Shown in pieces: positions 10,500 to 22,231 of a stretch of DNA of 64,000 nucleotides (positions are counted from its first letter, which is position 1; every line of letters starts with the position of its first letter). The notes under the pieces are model-generated. The model did not search any database and was not told the DNA's origin. It saw only the letters and a program-made list of their open reading frames with translations. The translations under genes and the position numbers were made by a program. The stretch covers positions 9,734,001 to 9,798,000 of the forward strand of contig NC_052613.1 of the NCBI RefSeq assembly GCF_016545825.1, given 5' to 3'. Origin of the DNA: Eucalyptus grandis (lineage: Eukaryota; Streptophyta; Magnoliopsida; Myrtales; Myrtaceae).

Positions 10500-12029
10500 T
10501 GTTAATTTTGAATTTGTTTCTCAGATTCGTTTTCTCTTTCACATTTAGAGTTTTCTCTTCTCCCTCTAATTTTTACACGGCTTTCTTCTTCAACCTCTAT
10601 GGAGGGGAGGATTCGAGCTGGATCTCTCCCTCCCCTTCCTTTTTCCTTTTTCCTTTTCCTTTGTCTGATTTGATTCTTTGTTCTCTTTTTCTTACTTTCC
10701 TCATATTTTGTGGAACTTTTCTCTTCCGATCCAGTTTAGATTAAGAAGCTTCTCTCCCCATTTTGAGTAGAATTATATCCCAATCTAGTCAAGATTTGGA
10801 GATTTTGCATGTATTATTTCGGGTTTTTGCTTCCCCCAAGTTTCGTTGGTGTGCAAGTCCAGTTTCGAATGAGATTGGAAGAGCTTCATGAGGGTTTCTC
10901 TTTCACAAGTGTCAAATCTTTACTCACTCAACCCCATTTTTCTAAACAGCCATAATGCTGGGGACATCGAACCTAAGTGCGCATTGTCGCAAGGCAAAGT
11001 CATAGCAAAAGATGGAGATCTCGATGCATGCTCATTATTGAAAATGGATTCGGTGATTGACCATCAATTTTGGTTCGAAGAAATCTCAAATCTGCTATTC
11101 GAGTAAGTGAAACCTTATTCTAACAATTCTTCTCGTTATCTAGAGCATAATTTGTTTTGAAGTTGTATAGGATTTGTCTTGGCTTGCAATTAGACTGCAA
11201 TGTTTACGCAAAAAATGAATAAAATGTTACTCTGACCCAAAAAAAAATTATTTCCCAAAGAGAGGAGTCATCCATGTATCCATTATTAACTGTTGCAGTT
11301 TCTGTTACAGACGAAGGGGAATAAAATTATATATTTTTAGTTGAAATTCAAGAGTCGATTATGTGCAAGTGTTCTGCATGGGTTTGTCGTGTGATAATTT
11401 AGGCAAACCAAACAACTTTAGTGTAAGCTGTAGTCTTTTCTCTTATTCGGATGCTCTTGGTTTAAGAGAAAATAGAAGAAATGACAATGTAAAATGGTGA
11501 TGGTGTTGTGGCACTTCTTGGTCTTCTCATTTTGCCATCTATCAAGCTAAATTTAAATGTGATGAATGGATATTCGCTAGTCTACCTACAGTTTTCTTTT
11601 CTTTCTTTATCATTTTAAAATTCTTCATTAGGATTATTTTATGTGATTATGTTTGTTTCCTGTTTCTGATTAATGTTTCTTTTGCGTTACATGAACTGCT
11701 ATGGAGGGACTCTTTTTGTTTTGTCGTCCTACTTCTACTCTGTTGATACAGCCGCAATGTCGCATGCTTCAAATTTTTTTGACTTGCTGAGCGGGAGTTC
11801 TTCAATTTTTAGCGTGGCTCTACTTCTTGCAGAGTATCAAAGGGAAGTACGCAATTTTTGGATTTATTGTCGAGTTTTCCGTACATTAGCTGGTTGGACT
11901 TGGACAGATTATGTCAACATCTTAGTATCTACTCGTGATGGAGCTGTCACATTGTGCCTTCTGATCACAGAAACACGACGATTGGAGCCAACAAGAGCAC
12001 AATCGGTGTTACTCCTCCAGAAACGATGA
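10500..12029 (+). other. Unrecognised transcribed-looking region with possible exon and splice donor
   Basis: A pyrimidine-rich leader (10505-10740) precedes an open frame from 10888 (MRVSLSQVSNLYSLNPIFLN...) that runs to a strong donor-like sequence TTCGA|GTAAGTG at about 11102. A second frame of 118 codons lies at 11673-12029 (MFLLRYMNCYGG...). I do not recognise either peptide, and no conserved motif is visible. The composition (T-rich intron-like spacer 11110-11670) would fit a small spliced gene or a gene fragment, but chance frames are equally possible. Confidence 0.25.
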
Positions 12030-12227
12030 CCATGTCATTAATGGTCAACAGGCTAGAAAAAAATGTGACTGCAATTTGAAGTAATTACCAGTCAAACATG
12101 AATAATTCTTCATTCCATCCACAAGCGGAGGTAAACATCCTGCACAAATGCAGCGACCATGGCAAACCCGATGCCAAGTGCACACATTCTTTGATGATCT
12201 AAGGCTGTCACGTTGAATGGGAATCCT

Positions 12228-12735
12228 AGCGTCCGTTTGTTTCAAAGGAAAATGTAACGTCTTTGAAAAATATTTTCCAAAAAAAAAAAGGAAAAAAAAG
12301 AGTATTTTTGGTGTTTGGCTTAAACCCAAAGATGAACTAGATGATGTTTTCCATCATTTGGCATGGAAAATCTAATTTGATTTTCCTAGGGAAAATTATC
12401 AAAAATTTTAAATTTTTAAATTATTTTTTTCTCTTATTTTTTTTTTTTCATTCCTCAACCAATAATCATCGCCGCTGCCACCGCTAATCGTCATCACCGG
12501 TCGCCGCCCGCCGTTAATAGATTTGCCAATTTTCGATCACCAATCACTATCGACCAATGATCACGTGATCGTTGTAGGCTATCGCTGGCAAAAGAAGAAG
12601 CAAAAAGAAAATGAAAGAAAATGAAATAATATAAAATACTAAATAATTAAAATTTTAAATATTTTAGAAAAAATAATTAAAATTCTATTATACATTTTTC
12701 GTTACTTTTATAATAATAAATGTTTCATTAACCAA
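12228..12735. mobile_element. MITE-like element, left part
   Basis: It starts GCGTCCGTTTGTTTCAAAGG followed by GAAAATG and TATTTTCC motifs, the terminal pattern also seen at 46912-47937. The inside is AT-rich with a small GC-richer core (12470-12600). A matching inverted end, ATTTTCCTAAATGAATCAAACG, occurs at about 15569-15590, beyond the Athila-like fragment. The element may therefore have been split by that insertion. Confidence 0.45.
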
Positions 12736-12784
12736 GGACCCATGCACAACCATTGACTTTGTCCCTTCTAATTGTTTGAATCCC

Positions 12785-13775
12785 GATGGTCTCGTCACAT
12801 TATGATTATTTCATGAAAAATTTGGATGATTGTGCCATCCCAGATTGTACGTGTTGGAGTAGGGATTATTCTAGACCTGTTAAAATTCTTAACAAAGTTA
12901 GAATTTTCACTAAATTATTTAAAAGTATTACCTACCTGACACTCTGTGCTAACACGTCCTCCACCACAAAATTCACATGTCAAATTCTGAATTTTCATGG
13001 CTGAAACACTCATATTATCTAGCTTTTTATTGAGTGCTTCAAATTGTACAACAATTGCAGCAAAAGCATCCACTTCAAGAACTCTGCTAGCTTTTCACAT
13101 TGGTAGTCTCTCAGTAGGCCACTAATAACTATTAGACGCCATCTCCTCTAATAGATTGTAGGCTTCTTCTGGTGTTTTATTACTTAGAGTTCCTCCTGCA
13201 GCTACATCAATCATAGAACGAAGATTTGTACTAGAGCCATTATAAAAAGTTTGTACCTGTATCCATACGGGTAGTCCGTGATGTGGGTATCTCCTAATAA
13301 ATTCTTTGAATCTTTTACATGCTTCATATAATGATTCATTATCCATCTGCATAAAATTAGTAATATCGTTACGCATCTTTGTAGACTTTGCAGATAGAAA
13401 GAACTTACCAAGAAATTTCTAAGCCATATCATTCCATGTAGTGATTGATCCTGCAAGTTGAGAAGAAGGCCAACTCTTAGCTTTGTCTCTAAGAGAGAAT
13501 TGAAATAATCTCAATCTAATAGCATCATTTGTAACTCCATTATATTTAATGGTGTCATAGATTTCAAGAAAAGCATCGACGTGAGCGTTTTGATCATCGC
13601 TTGGTAGCCCACTGAATTGCATTGATTATTGAAGCATCTGAATGAGTGACGGCTTAATCTCAAAGTTGTTTAATTGAATTGCAAGTCTTCTGATACTTGA
13701 TGTGGTGCCTTGAACTGTTGGTGCGGCATAATCTCTTAAAAGTCTATGTGGGTTTTCATTATCACCGTCTGCCAT
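12785..13775 (-). mobile_element. Athila-like Ty3/gypsy gag remnant
   Basis: From ATG 13775 the minus strand reads MADGDNENPHRLLRDYAAP, then a Retrotrans_gag domain with MQFSGLPSDDQNAHVD, FLEIYDTIKYNGVTNDAIRL, FSLRDKAKSW, SITTWNDMA and RNDITNF, YPHHGLP. A zinc-knuckle-like segment, CEFCGGGRVSTEC, follows near 12950. Two in-frame stops interrupt it: TAA just before MQFSG near 13625, and TAG after WNDMA near 13418. Later frames are also broken. These blocks are characteristic of the Athila lineage. Pol and env-like regions are absent and the fragment ends near the MITE at 12785. Confidence 0.87.
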
Positions 13776-13954
13776 ATTCTTAGCGTGATTTATCTATTCT
13801 CTCAGTCACCTTTTGAATGTAAGCTCGATTTCTGATCAAGTTTAGCAAGTTTCCCTTGTTAGCTACGTGTCATAAACCGATGTACACCCTAAAATAATAC
13901 AAAACGAAAGCTAGATTGAACTTAAAATTATCTAGCATCAATATCAATTAGTAT

Positions 13955-13989
13955 TAAACAAACGATCCCTGGCAACAGTGCCAAAAACT
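13955..13989 (-). promoter_or_regulatory. Primer binding site region of the Athila-like element
   Basis: On the minus strand, just inside the LTR, the sequence reads TTTTTGGCACTGTTGCCAGG. The Athila consensus has TGGCGCCGTTGCCGGGG at this place, a tRNA-primed start site. Two CpG-type positions have changed. Position and orientation agree with gag starting about 200 bp further on. Confidence 0.7.
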
Positions 13990-15180
13990 TGTTTGTAAAA
14001 TTCTAAACGCTAGTGAACGTGTCGAACAAGTAATATAATGATGAGTAAGAGTATCGCCCCCACAGAGATTGATGATTAATAAACTAATTAAATACTAAAA
14101 TAGATTAAATCTAAAATTTATCTAACAGATCAAAATATAATTGAGAATAAATTAAAACAAAATTTGGAGATTAAATGTAGTAAATCAATCAGATAAATAT
14201 GTTAGAGCATCCGATTTTACCATAACCATTAGATATGAATTTCAGATTGTTGTGGGTACAAAAACGATATCAAACATGTGATAGTGAAATTTCCTAATCT
14301 ATTTACTATTCTATCTCTAGGTATATCAAACATACTCAGTTTATTAATCCACTATATCTCTATGTGAATTAAAATAAACATAAGTGCATTAAAAAGTATT
14401 AATATTCCTAATTTACAATGAGTCTTTTGGATCACCTTATCACTGAAAACTACACAAACAATGCGGTATATCTCTATCCACGTTTAATTCATGGTTATAT
14501 ATTATAATGAGTAATTACATATTGTCACTTCTTAGTCTCAAATATGTATATCAAATCATTCAAGTGGTGGCCAGTCACTCAAAAGCATTATGCGCAATAA
14601 TATATAACTAATATGAATGAAATCAATTACAAAACATAAAAATCATGAAATTCATATCATTATGGTTTGGCTACATCGTAACCCTAATAGAAGAAACTTA
14701 GAATATAGTAGAAGAAGAAATAAAAATATATATTAAACCCAGCATCTTGAATCAAAGAGCAAGAATTATGTCACTACTTTTGTCTTCTCTGAAAATACTT
14801 GAAAAACTCTCAGAATAACGAAAAACAATCTAACAAGAATCTAGCTATTGTATCAGGTTCTCAATGTTCTCCTATTTATAGGATATCCAATATCCTTATC
14901 TCCAAGTAATTGCACATAAAATTAAGGAGTAAATCAGAGAATCTTTGATTTGATATCTATCTCTCAACGCTTGTAGATAATATTAGGGAACAAAATCAAG
15001 GATTCTCTGATTTGATATCCATCTTCCATTGCTTTTTTTATTATTTGAATTTCTGATTTTTGCCATTCTTTTCCTTATCTTCCCCATATCTCATTATTCT
15101 GCATAAATAAGGAAAATTAGAATAATCAGAAGGAAATCCAAATATTTTCTAATAGATAACATAAGTGAATGTGTTAAACA
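13990..15180 (-). repeat. 5' LTR of the Athila-like element
   Basis: Bounded by TGTTTGTAAAATTC at 13990 and TGTGTTAAACA ending at 15180, giving TGTTT/AAACA inverted ends, and directly next to the primer site. It is about 1.2 kb long and AT-rich. The second LTR is not in the window, so the outer end is inferred from the terminal dinucleotides. Confidence 0.6.
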
Positions 15181-15690
15181 ACCATTGTTGTCCCGGACTT
15201 GAGGGTTAAGATCAAAGAGTGAGCACTAGGGACCGAAGCATGACCTTTATAGACTTGGGCTCAAGTGCTGAAGTATCATGTATAGGCACCATGGGATTGG
15301 GCCTAGTCTCGATGGATCCAGGCATGGGTGTTGGGTCCCAAGCCCGAGCACCGAGTTCTTGGGCCCAACCTCAATGGTCCTAGGCCCATTTGCTGAAGAC
15401 CTGCTTCTGAACGTCGAGACCTAACGTTAAGGTTTCTGTGTCCAAGCATAAAGTTTCAGGCCGTAGCATCGATACCTAGTTATTTTTTGAAGACGTGTTT
15501 TGACTCTTTCAAAGAGGAAATCATTTTTTTAATTTAAATTTTAATAGAAAGTCATTTCCGTTAACTCATTTTCCTAAATGAATCAAACGTCAGAATATAA
15601 TAAATTATTTTAAAAATATTTTCCACAAAATAACGGACTGCCATAGATCTCTTTAGCTAAAACGACTGCATAAAACTAATCCAGTAGTTT
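15181..15690. other. Repeat-derived intergenic segment
   Basis: 15240-15400 has an irregular internal repetition around GGGCCTAG/GGGCCCAAC and AAGCCCGAGCACCGAG. 15500-15597 ends in the MITE-like terminal sequence discussed with 12228-12735. No gene seen. Confidence 0.4.
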
Positions 15691-15905
15691 CATCTACTCT
15701 ATAGTGCCGTTCACTTTCTCCGATCCTCTGTTTCTCGGGATTGCATGCACTTCATTTATACGGAACCTTTGGGTGACGGTCGACTGCTCCAATGGAGTCG
15801 ATGTGCCGTGACCACAAGCGAGGAGCCCATTGTACACAATCATAGCACAGATGTTGATATAGTACCTATTGTCGGTCGCATACAATTTGCCACCTCGCTT
15901 TGTGC
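15691..15905 (-). other. Unrecognised open frame, possible exon fragment
   Basis: The minus strand carries an open stretch containing KLYATDNRYYINICAMI and LLACGHGTSTPLEQS followed by RFRINEVHAIPRNRG. Its amino-acid composition looks protein-like rather than low complexity, but I cannot assign a family. No neighbouring exon was found and TEs flank it on both sides. It may be a captured or relict gene fragment. Confidence 0.25.
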
Positions 15906-16117
15906 AGTGAGCACATAACTCTCATCATCTAAAGGTTCATTGAGATAATTCAAAGAGGACATCATTCTAAACGGCCAAAATTTATATAGTCCATCATGCA
16001 TAATAAATCATATAACAAACCACATTCGAGACATGAGATCATACTGAGGATGGGACTGTTGGGCTTAAAAGTCTCAGCCCTAATATGTATGATATAACTA
16101 TAATTTAACATTAAGGA

Positions 16118-16680
16118 TGTGTTTGGTAACATTTCTATTTCAAGAAATAATTTCTTTTCAAAAATAGTTTTTTTTCTATTTCTACTTCCTAAAGCAATTT
16201 ATGAGTAAAAACGTGTTTGGTAACTATACAAAATTTATATTCTCGGAATAGAAAAAGAATAGGAATGCATTTGGTATGATTCATAATTTCTTTTAATTTT
16301 TTTAGTAATTTTTTTTTTTTAGGATTTTTTTTTCTCTTCTTCTTCTTCTTGCTCCTTTTGTAGCTGCCGCCGCCGCCGCTGCCAACGCTGACGGCCAGTA
16401 ACCAGCAACTGGTGGCGGCGACAATAGCAGTAGAAGTCGGCGTAGCAAATGGTGGGGAAGGAAGAAGGAAAAAAAAGAAGAAAAAAACTTATTTCTAGAA
16501 ATTATCCCCGGGAATAAAAAGCTACTTTTTTTTTCTTATTTATGTTCTAAATCTATTTCCTGGCCATTTTTCTATTCTAATGAATAGAAAAATTAGTTGG
16601 CGTTAGCAAATGGATTTCTATTCTTTATTTTTATTCTGGAAAAGAAAAAACAATGAAATTGAAAGGTTGCCATGCAGGAC
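16118..16680. mobile_element. MITE with imperfect terminal inverted repeats
   Basis: The left end GTTTGGTAACATTTCTATTT and the right end (complement GGCAACCTTTCAATTTCATT) form imperfect inverted repeats. The body is AT-rich with a short GC-rich core (16360-16430, GCCGCCGCCGCCGCTGCC). This TIR-AT-GC core-AT-TIR layout is shared with other elements in the window. No transposase frame. Confidence 0.6.
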
Positions 16681-17127
16681 CACAGCTCCATGCAATTAAA
16701 GCCATATACTAAAACACGAATACTACGAACCTCAACTCACCTTAATTTTGTCAAGATGTCCCAAGCGAAACAAAGAGGCAAGGTGTGCTGCTGAAGGAAA
16801 AATTGTGAAGGCAAAGTAACCGTGAGGGCACAGGTGGAGGTTTGGGTACGGATCAACGTGTTGGACATGGCAACGAGGCTATATGCCGTTGTCAGGAGCT
16901 AGCTGGGGCGTCGGGACTGGTAGTGCAACTTAGAATATTGCCGAAGCCGCTAGACAGATCGGTGGAGGCTCTGGTTGCGATGAGGGAGCTGGCGGCGGTT
17001 GCTAGAATGCTAAGATGATGAGGGGCTCAACTGGTCTGGCGAGGTGGAATTACCAGCAATGATAGGGCACAGCAACTAGTCTTGCTGGATGTTGTGATAT
17101 CTCTAGATTAACTCACTCGAGGAGATA

Positions 17128-17400
17128 TTGTTCGTATTTTCTACTTTAGCCCATTCCATACTGAGTTTACAATTTTATCTTTTTGGTGTACAAACTGACA
17201 TTTTCCTAGGTTGTCACCCATTCTTTATAGGCCCACCAGCTTCAACTCAGTTCATTCCCAAACCGTATATTGTAAAGGGTCCTGATCTAATACCATATCA
17301 CGACATCCCTGAATTAAGTATCATCCGCTTTAACCCATCCCATATTGAGTCTCAATTTTTTTGTTTAGCGTACAAGTAGGTAGCAAAATTTTGCTCTTAT
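17128..17400. repeat. Short direct duplication
   Basis: Two copies of about 60 bp lie roughly 190 bp apart: CTTTAGCCCATTCCATACTG.GT at 17143 and CTTTAACCCATCCCATATTG.GT at 17328. Each is followed by a T-rich stretch and a G.GTACAA motif. Function unknown; probably part of a dispersed repeat. Confidence 0.45.
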
Positions 17401-17496
17401 GTCAAAAGGCACTTCCGTGTGTTAATTTAGTTTTTCACGTACATATCTCAGAAATGCTCTCTCCTTATTCGGTGCATAATTCGATTAATTCCTGCT

Positions 17497-17830
17497 TCAT
17501 TCATCATCTTGCGCCATGGTCGCAGGAGGCTCAGCGAAAGTGCTTGGCTTCCGCCAAAGAACTTGCAGGAACACCGTGAGCGCGAGGAATTCAAATGGTG
17601 GCTTATTGGCACCGCTGGAAAGGACTATGACTGCCAAGATGAGGAGGAGTCGCTGGTAGAGAATCTCTAGCACACGGCTGAATAGATGGGATGCACCGGA
17701 GCTTCGATAGACGCGCTGAGAGAGAGATGAGAGGGGTGAGAGAGCTTCGCTATGAAAATTCTTTGAGCGCTTGTGTTTGTTGGTCGTTCCCCCCATTTGA
17801 GTGGTCTCTGGAGTCTCTATTTATAAGTGT
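17497..17830 (-). other. Possible promoter and first exon of an unrecognised minus-strand gene
   Basis: A minus-strand TATA box (TATAAATA, about 17818-17825) lies 25-30 bp upstream of an A/C-rich leader. An ATG at 17796 opens a 99-codon frame with a hydrophobic segment (LLLILAVIVLSSG). TATA spacing is convincing. The peptide matches nothing I know. A signal-anchor or signal peptide is plausible. No downstream exon is evident before 17100. Confidence 0.3.
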
Positions 17831-17899
17831 TTGGAAATCCCGGAGACAAGGGTGTGATTTTTTTTTCAAAATGAGACGAACATCATGACTTCAAATTGA

Positions 17900-18420
17900 A
17901 TGTCCCCCATTCGCTACAAAAACTTCAATTTTTAAGCTGCACCAACATTTATCCGAAAATTTCAATTCACCACTTTTAACCTCCCCACCCCTCTCCTCTC
18001 TCTTCAATATCCAACTGTGGATAAGGAGAGCGATTCTAGATTCTATACAAATTTCACCCGAAATCTACCTGCCAAAAATAGGTTTCTCAACTGTGGATAA
18101 GGAGGCCGTCGAAATGTTCACTCCTTTGCTAGATCAAAGCCATAATTCATCTAATCATTGGTTTCTTCCTGAAGAAAAGCATTAAAATAAGGGCAATCCC
18201 AATTCTAGCTCCTGATGCTGCTATTCCTAAAAACATAGAATATTTTGAAACAACAATCTCACTTCATCACTTTATCGAGGCTTCTAAGTTGTGAATCTTT
18301 ATAGAAAATAGACAACGAAAACACAATTTAACGGATTAGCTACTATGGCTTTTGTCCCCATAATGCCACATTTCCCTGCTAGGACACAAATGCTTATCAA
18401 ATAAATCCCGAACGGTTGGG
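17900..18420. other. Intergenic, no gene seen
   Basis: Moderately AT-rich. Contains a short direct repeat AACTGTGGATAAGGAG (18016 and 18090). Nothing else recognised. Confidence 0.4.
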
Positions 18421-18892
18421 ATGAAACTAGTAAAAGAGTGCTTCCTACAGTGCGATAGACCGTGCATATATCTCAAATGGAAACATGTGCTCATGCTTGG
18501 ATCCACCTAAAAGAACGATTTTATATGTCTCAACATTTTATATTTCAACTGCACGCCTGGTCAGATTTGAGCATCACTAGTGGAGGTGGAAGCTTTTTTC
18601 TGTTTGGTTGCGTTCACAACAAAATTCCACAAAGAAAATCAAGTAGCTTTAGTTTGAGATATGCAAATTTTACCATGAATTTGGTGCATCTTCACTCAAT
18701 ACATTAAAACAATTGGATCTTGTGGGATGCGATAGCAACCTCAAGATCAAACAAATAAGGCAGTAGAAGGTTGAGGTGAAGTTCTAATTTACACCTTCCT
18801 CCACATGCAGAAATGAAAGATCAAGCAAATCAGTTGATATAAAATCTTAGTCAAGAAGTAAAAGCAGAAAACTTAATCCCCCAAGCATTTAC
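18421..18892 (-). other. Intron-1 and downstream sequence of LRK10L copy F
   Basis: Alignable with 45080-45568 (intron 1 of copy G) almost throughout, for example GTAAAAGAGTGCTTCCTA and AAATTCCACAAAGAAAATCAAG. The shared start at about 18421/45081 may mark the old boundary with the next exon or a recombination point. No exon in this stretch. Confidence 0.6.
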
Positions 18893-19609
18893 CATAATTG
18901 CAGCTTTGAGGATGAGTAGCATCTTGGCAAAGGCAAACAAAATTAGTGTTGTCGAATCCACACCGTCCCTCACTTCCCTCACACCTGCTGCATTGATTGC
19001 AGTCCAATTCAATAGGAACCCCTTCTTAATCTCACTGTAATCCATAGACATCAAGGCTAGGGAAATTGTCATTTACGTAAACAGTATACTAACTGCAAAG
19101 TAGCAGAGCTGATGGCAAAATAGTAATCCATTTCCTGCAATGCTTCCTTGGAAGAAAGGGCAAAAGAATGGTGGTGCAGTTGCTAGCATAGCTCATTATG
19201 TAAAAACTTGTTGGCTGCGAGGATGCAATTATAGTAGAAGAAGAAATTGGCATTAGTGGAACTGAGATTGAAAGGCCATCTTTCGAGGCTGATATTACAC
19301 GGAGAAGCATCACAGGATTCCTGGTACACAGGGGCATTAAACATGAGGAATGAATTGTGCACATAGAAGATATCCTTGATATTGAACCCCTTGTCCGAGA
19401 AAGTCAGGACAAGGTATATCTCTTTGCAGGTAATCTCGAAATTCGGATTGCCACAATAGGACTCTTGTTTGCTAGAAATCCTTAAAGGGTAGCTACTGAT
19501 GTTCGGCTGATATCTACCATTCTAAGGCATGGAGGCCTCGTGCCGTGCATCATCCAATAAGAGTCATATAGACTAACTTGGTGAAGATGATGATAATCAC
19601 CAATTGGCC
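18893..19609 (-). pseudogene. LRK10L extracellular exon pseudogene, second subfamily (copy F)
   Basis: The minus strand contains QPNIS.YPLRISSKQESYCGNPNFEITC (GUB_WAK_bind), then FNIKDIFYVHNSFLMFNAPVYQESCDA and SLERWPFNLSSTNANFFFYYNC. A displaced frame carries SMDYSEIKKGFLLNWTAIN and the CGF.../CLC tail, and the exon ends at a GTAAAT donor (18893). Several frameshifts separate these blocks. The signal-peptide end is cut off at 19609-19610, where a MITE begins. Copies G and H are its closest relatives here. Confidence 0.82.
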
Positions 19610-20064
19610 GAAATTGCTAATATAGATGTTAGTTATCCTATGTAACACAATCAACATTGTAGAAAATCTTTTATGATATTTTAAATTTTTAAATTTTTAA
19701 ATTTTTTTTATTTTCTTTCTCTTTTCCTTCTTTTTGGTGTTTTCTTACATAACTAGGCCCTTACCAGCCACTCATAGCGAACCCTTCTTGGGTGCGAGCA
19801 AGTGTGATGACCCTCAATTGGCCCCACTTGGACCTAGGCAAGGCCATTGCAGCCACAAAAGCGACGACCTCGGTCCTCATTTGCAGCCGACGAGGGTCGA
19901 TGACCTCACTAGCCATAGTAAGAAAACAATGAAGATGGAGAAGAGAAAGAAAGAAACGAAAGGACAAAGGAAAGAAGTAAATAAATGTTAAAATATTATT
20001 AAAAATATCCACGTCGCATTGACTATATCACATAGAGCGACTAGCATCTATATTAGTAATTTCC
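19610..20064. mobile_element. MITE with about 75-bp inverted repeats at the start of LRK10L copy F
   Basis: The left end reads GAAATTGCTAATATAGATG and the right end, complemented, reads GAAATTACTAATATAGATG. Pairing continues inward (CCTATGTAACAC.ATCAA versus CTATGTGATATAGTCAA). The core is somewhat GC-richer (19760-19920). It sits exactly where copy F loses similarity to copy G (after ACCAATTGG), so it inserted into or truncated the first exon. No transposase. Confidence 0.75.
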
Positions 20065-22230
20065 AACCAGAATTAATCAAATAGATTCAATTGTCAAAAC
20101 GTAAAATGTTTAGAACTCAATTAACAAACTTGACAGGTTTTGGGTATTCGACTTTTTGAATAATTTTCCCTCAGGAATATATTAGTTTGAACTTGTATTT
20201 TGTTGCATGCTATGTTCGATAATCCTATGTGTACATGGGAAAAATTTTAAAAAATAAATAAGGCTAATTTTTTTCGTGAAATAAATAAGGCTAATTTTTT
20301 TTTCCTTCTTATCTGCCTTTTAGAAATAAGATCAACTGGATCTTGTCACAAATGGTATCGGTTACCATAGACGAACGGACGAACGGATATTGTAGTCAAG
20401 GTCGGCTTCCTCGTTGTTGGTCATTGAGGACGAATGGTATTGGTCATCGAGGACGAAACTCGTGTACTTGGTTTCCCATTTTCAACTTAATGCTTGATTT
20501 TTCATGCCAATTCAACCAAGTTGTACCGTGTAAAAAGAGGACGGGCTCCGCATCTCTGCTCTCCAGGGAATGATTAGGTTGCTATCGAAATGCAGCGTAG
20601 TGCTACAAACGGGCGCTTGTGGCGTCCATTCATCCCATGTTTATGTTACTTGCAAGGCACCGGCGTAGCATATGCAAGAATAGTCCTTTATCAATACTTA
20701 GATCGGTCAAACCAATCCCTCATCCAAATAAAAATGAAAATCCTCGCTCCCTGTCTCCTCGTAAATTCATTAACTCCATTCACTTAGAGAAACCTCCGCA
20801 AGTAGGAACAATTTTTTTCCCAGTCGGACGGGAACATTTTTCAAACGCCCCTGCATATTTTGGTAACGTTTTAGGAAGACATCCCCGTGCGCATCACCAA
20901 ATTCGGTGTTCCGCTGCCTGAAGACGTGTATGATAATCATCCTTTTTCTCTATTTTTTTATTATTTTAACTCTTAAAAATAGATTTAAAACATAAATCCG
21001 TTCAATAATGCAATTTTATTTTTTTATATTTGGAGCAAATTTTTAGTCTAGAAATATATTTGAATAATAAACGAGAAGTGACGCCCGCCACTAGCCGCCG
21101 CCCCTCTTCTGTAATGGTATTATTTAAAGATTAAAAATGCTAAATCTTAAAGCAAAAAATACAATGAAAAAATGAAGATATCCTAAGGGGAAAATGATAT
21201 TAACAGAATTGACACTTATCCAAGGTCTCTATTTTATATGTACTGAGAAAAAAAGGGTAATCCAAATGGATATGAATGTATATAAGGATATAACAAATGA
21301 ACGCACAAAGGAAGCCTACCATGCCCCGATTCGACTCAAACCTGAATGTTCGAGTCATGAGTCAATATCGGATAAACCATCAACATTTCATAAACCATCA
21401 ACATTTCATATTATCAGTGCTAAAATCTGATAAAAGCGGACCCCCCATATGCATGACTATGTGCTATGCGAGGCTAAAATGAATAAGTAATGGCAGCAAG
21501 GACTGGCTCGGAGAGGCGTGAGTGGGCTAAATAACGCTTGCTGTTCAGATCGAAGAGCGATCGGGACAGTGAGCGTTCAGCCCACTTATGGGCCTTGCAA
21601 CATCTCTAATTCATGCCTTGGTGAAACTAGAACGGCGCTACACCGACACTAATTGGATTACCCAAAGCACATATGCATGATCAAATCAAGGTGACAAACG
21701 AGCGATTCCAAGCAAATATCACTACGAAATTATGTCCTTCCTCTATTGGTCACATCAAAACAGGATTGTACGCACACGGAAATATCATTTAAACATTTAT
21801 GACCTTAAGCAAAAAAGGACGCCTAATTAGTTTTACTCGATGAAGAATTACAAGATGTTTCCAATAGGTTTTACAGAGTTCCTATGTCCTCAGGATCAAG
21901 TATTGGATTCGAGAACTATAGATAAAATCGAGGCATAGATATATTGACATAATGGCAAGAAAGCGTTAGTGGACTCACATCACAAAATAATTTGAATTGT
22001 GGAAGTACAGAGGCAAAATTGCTCATCGCGCTAAGCAAGATGAAGGATGGGGACAAGGTTTAGGAACGTCCAAAACTAGGAGTGACTCTCCTATCGATCG
22101 AGTCCCCTTCTTTTCCCATGATCTCTCTCTCCCACAAAGAAATGAAGGCTTGCTCCCATTTTGCCTTACTATTTGTGAACCGTGAGACCTCTCTCTCTCT
22201 CAAAATTCAATTAAAACCACTCCTACGTCA
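20065..22230. other. Intergenic with small repeats, no gene seen
   Basis: 20255-20300 has a direct repeat AAATAAATAAGGCTAATTTTTTT in two copies. 20350-20480 has a short repetition around GACGAACGGA/GACGAATGGTAT. 20930-21110 is a truncated copy of the MITE seen at 8480. 20580-20920 contains modest open frames with no recognisable product. Nothing else supportable. Confidence 0.4.
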
Positions 22231-22231
22231 T

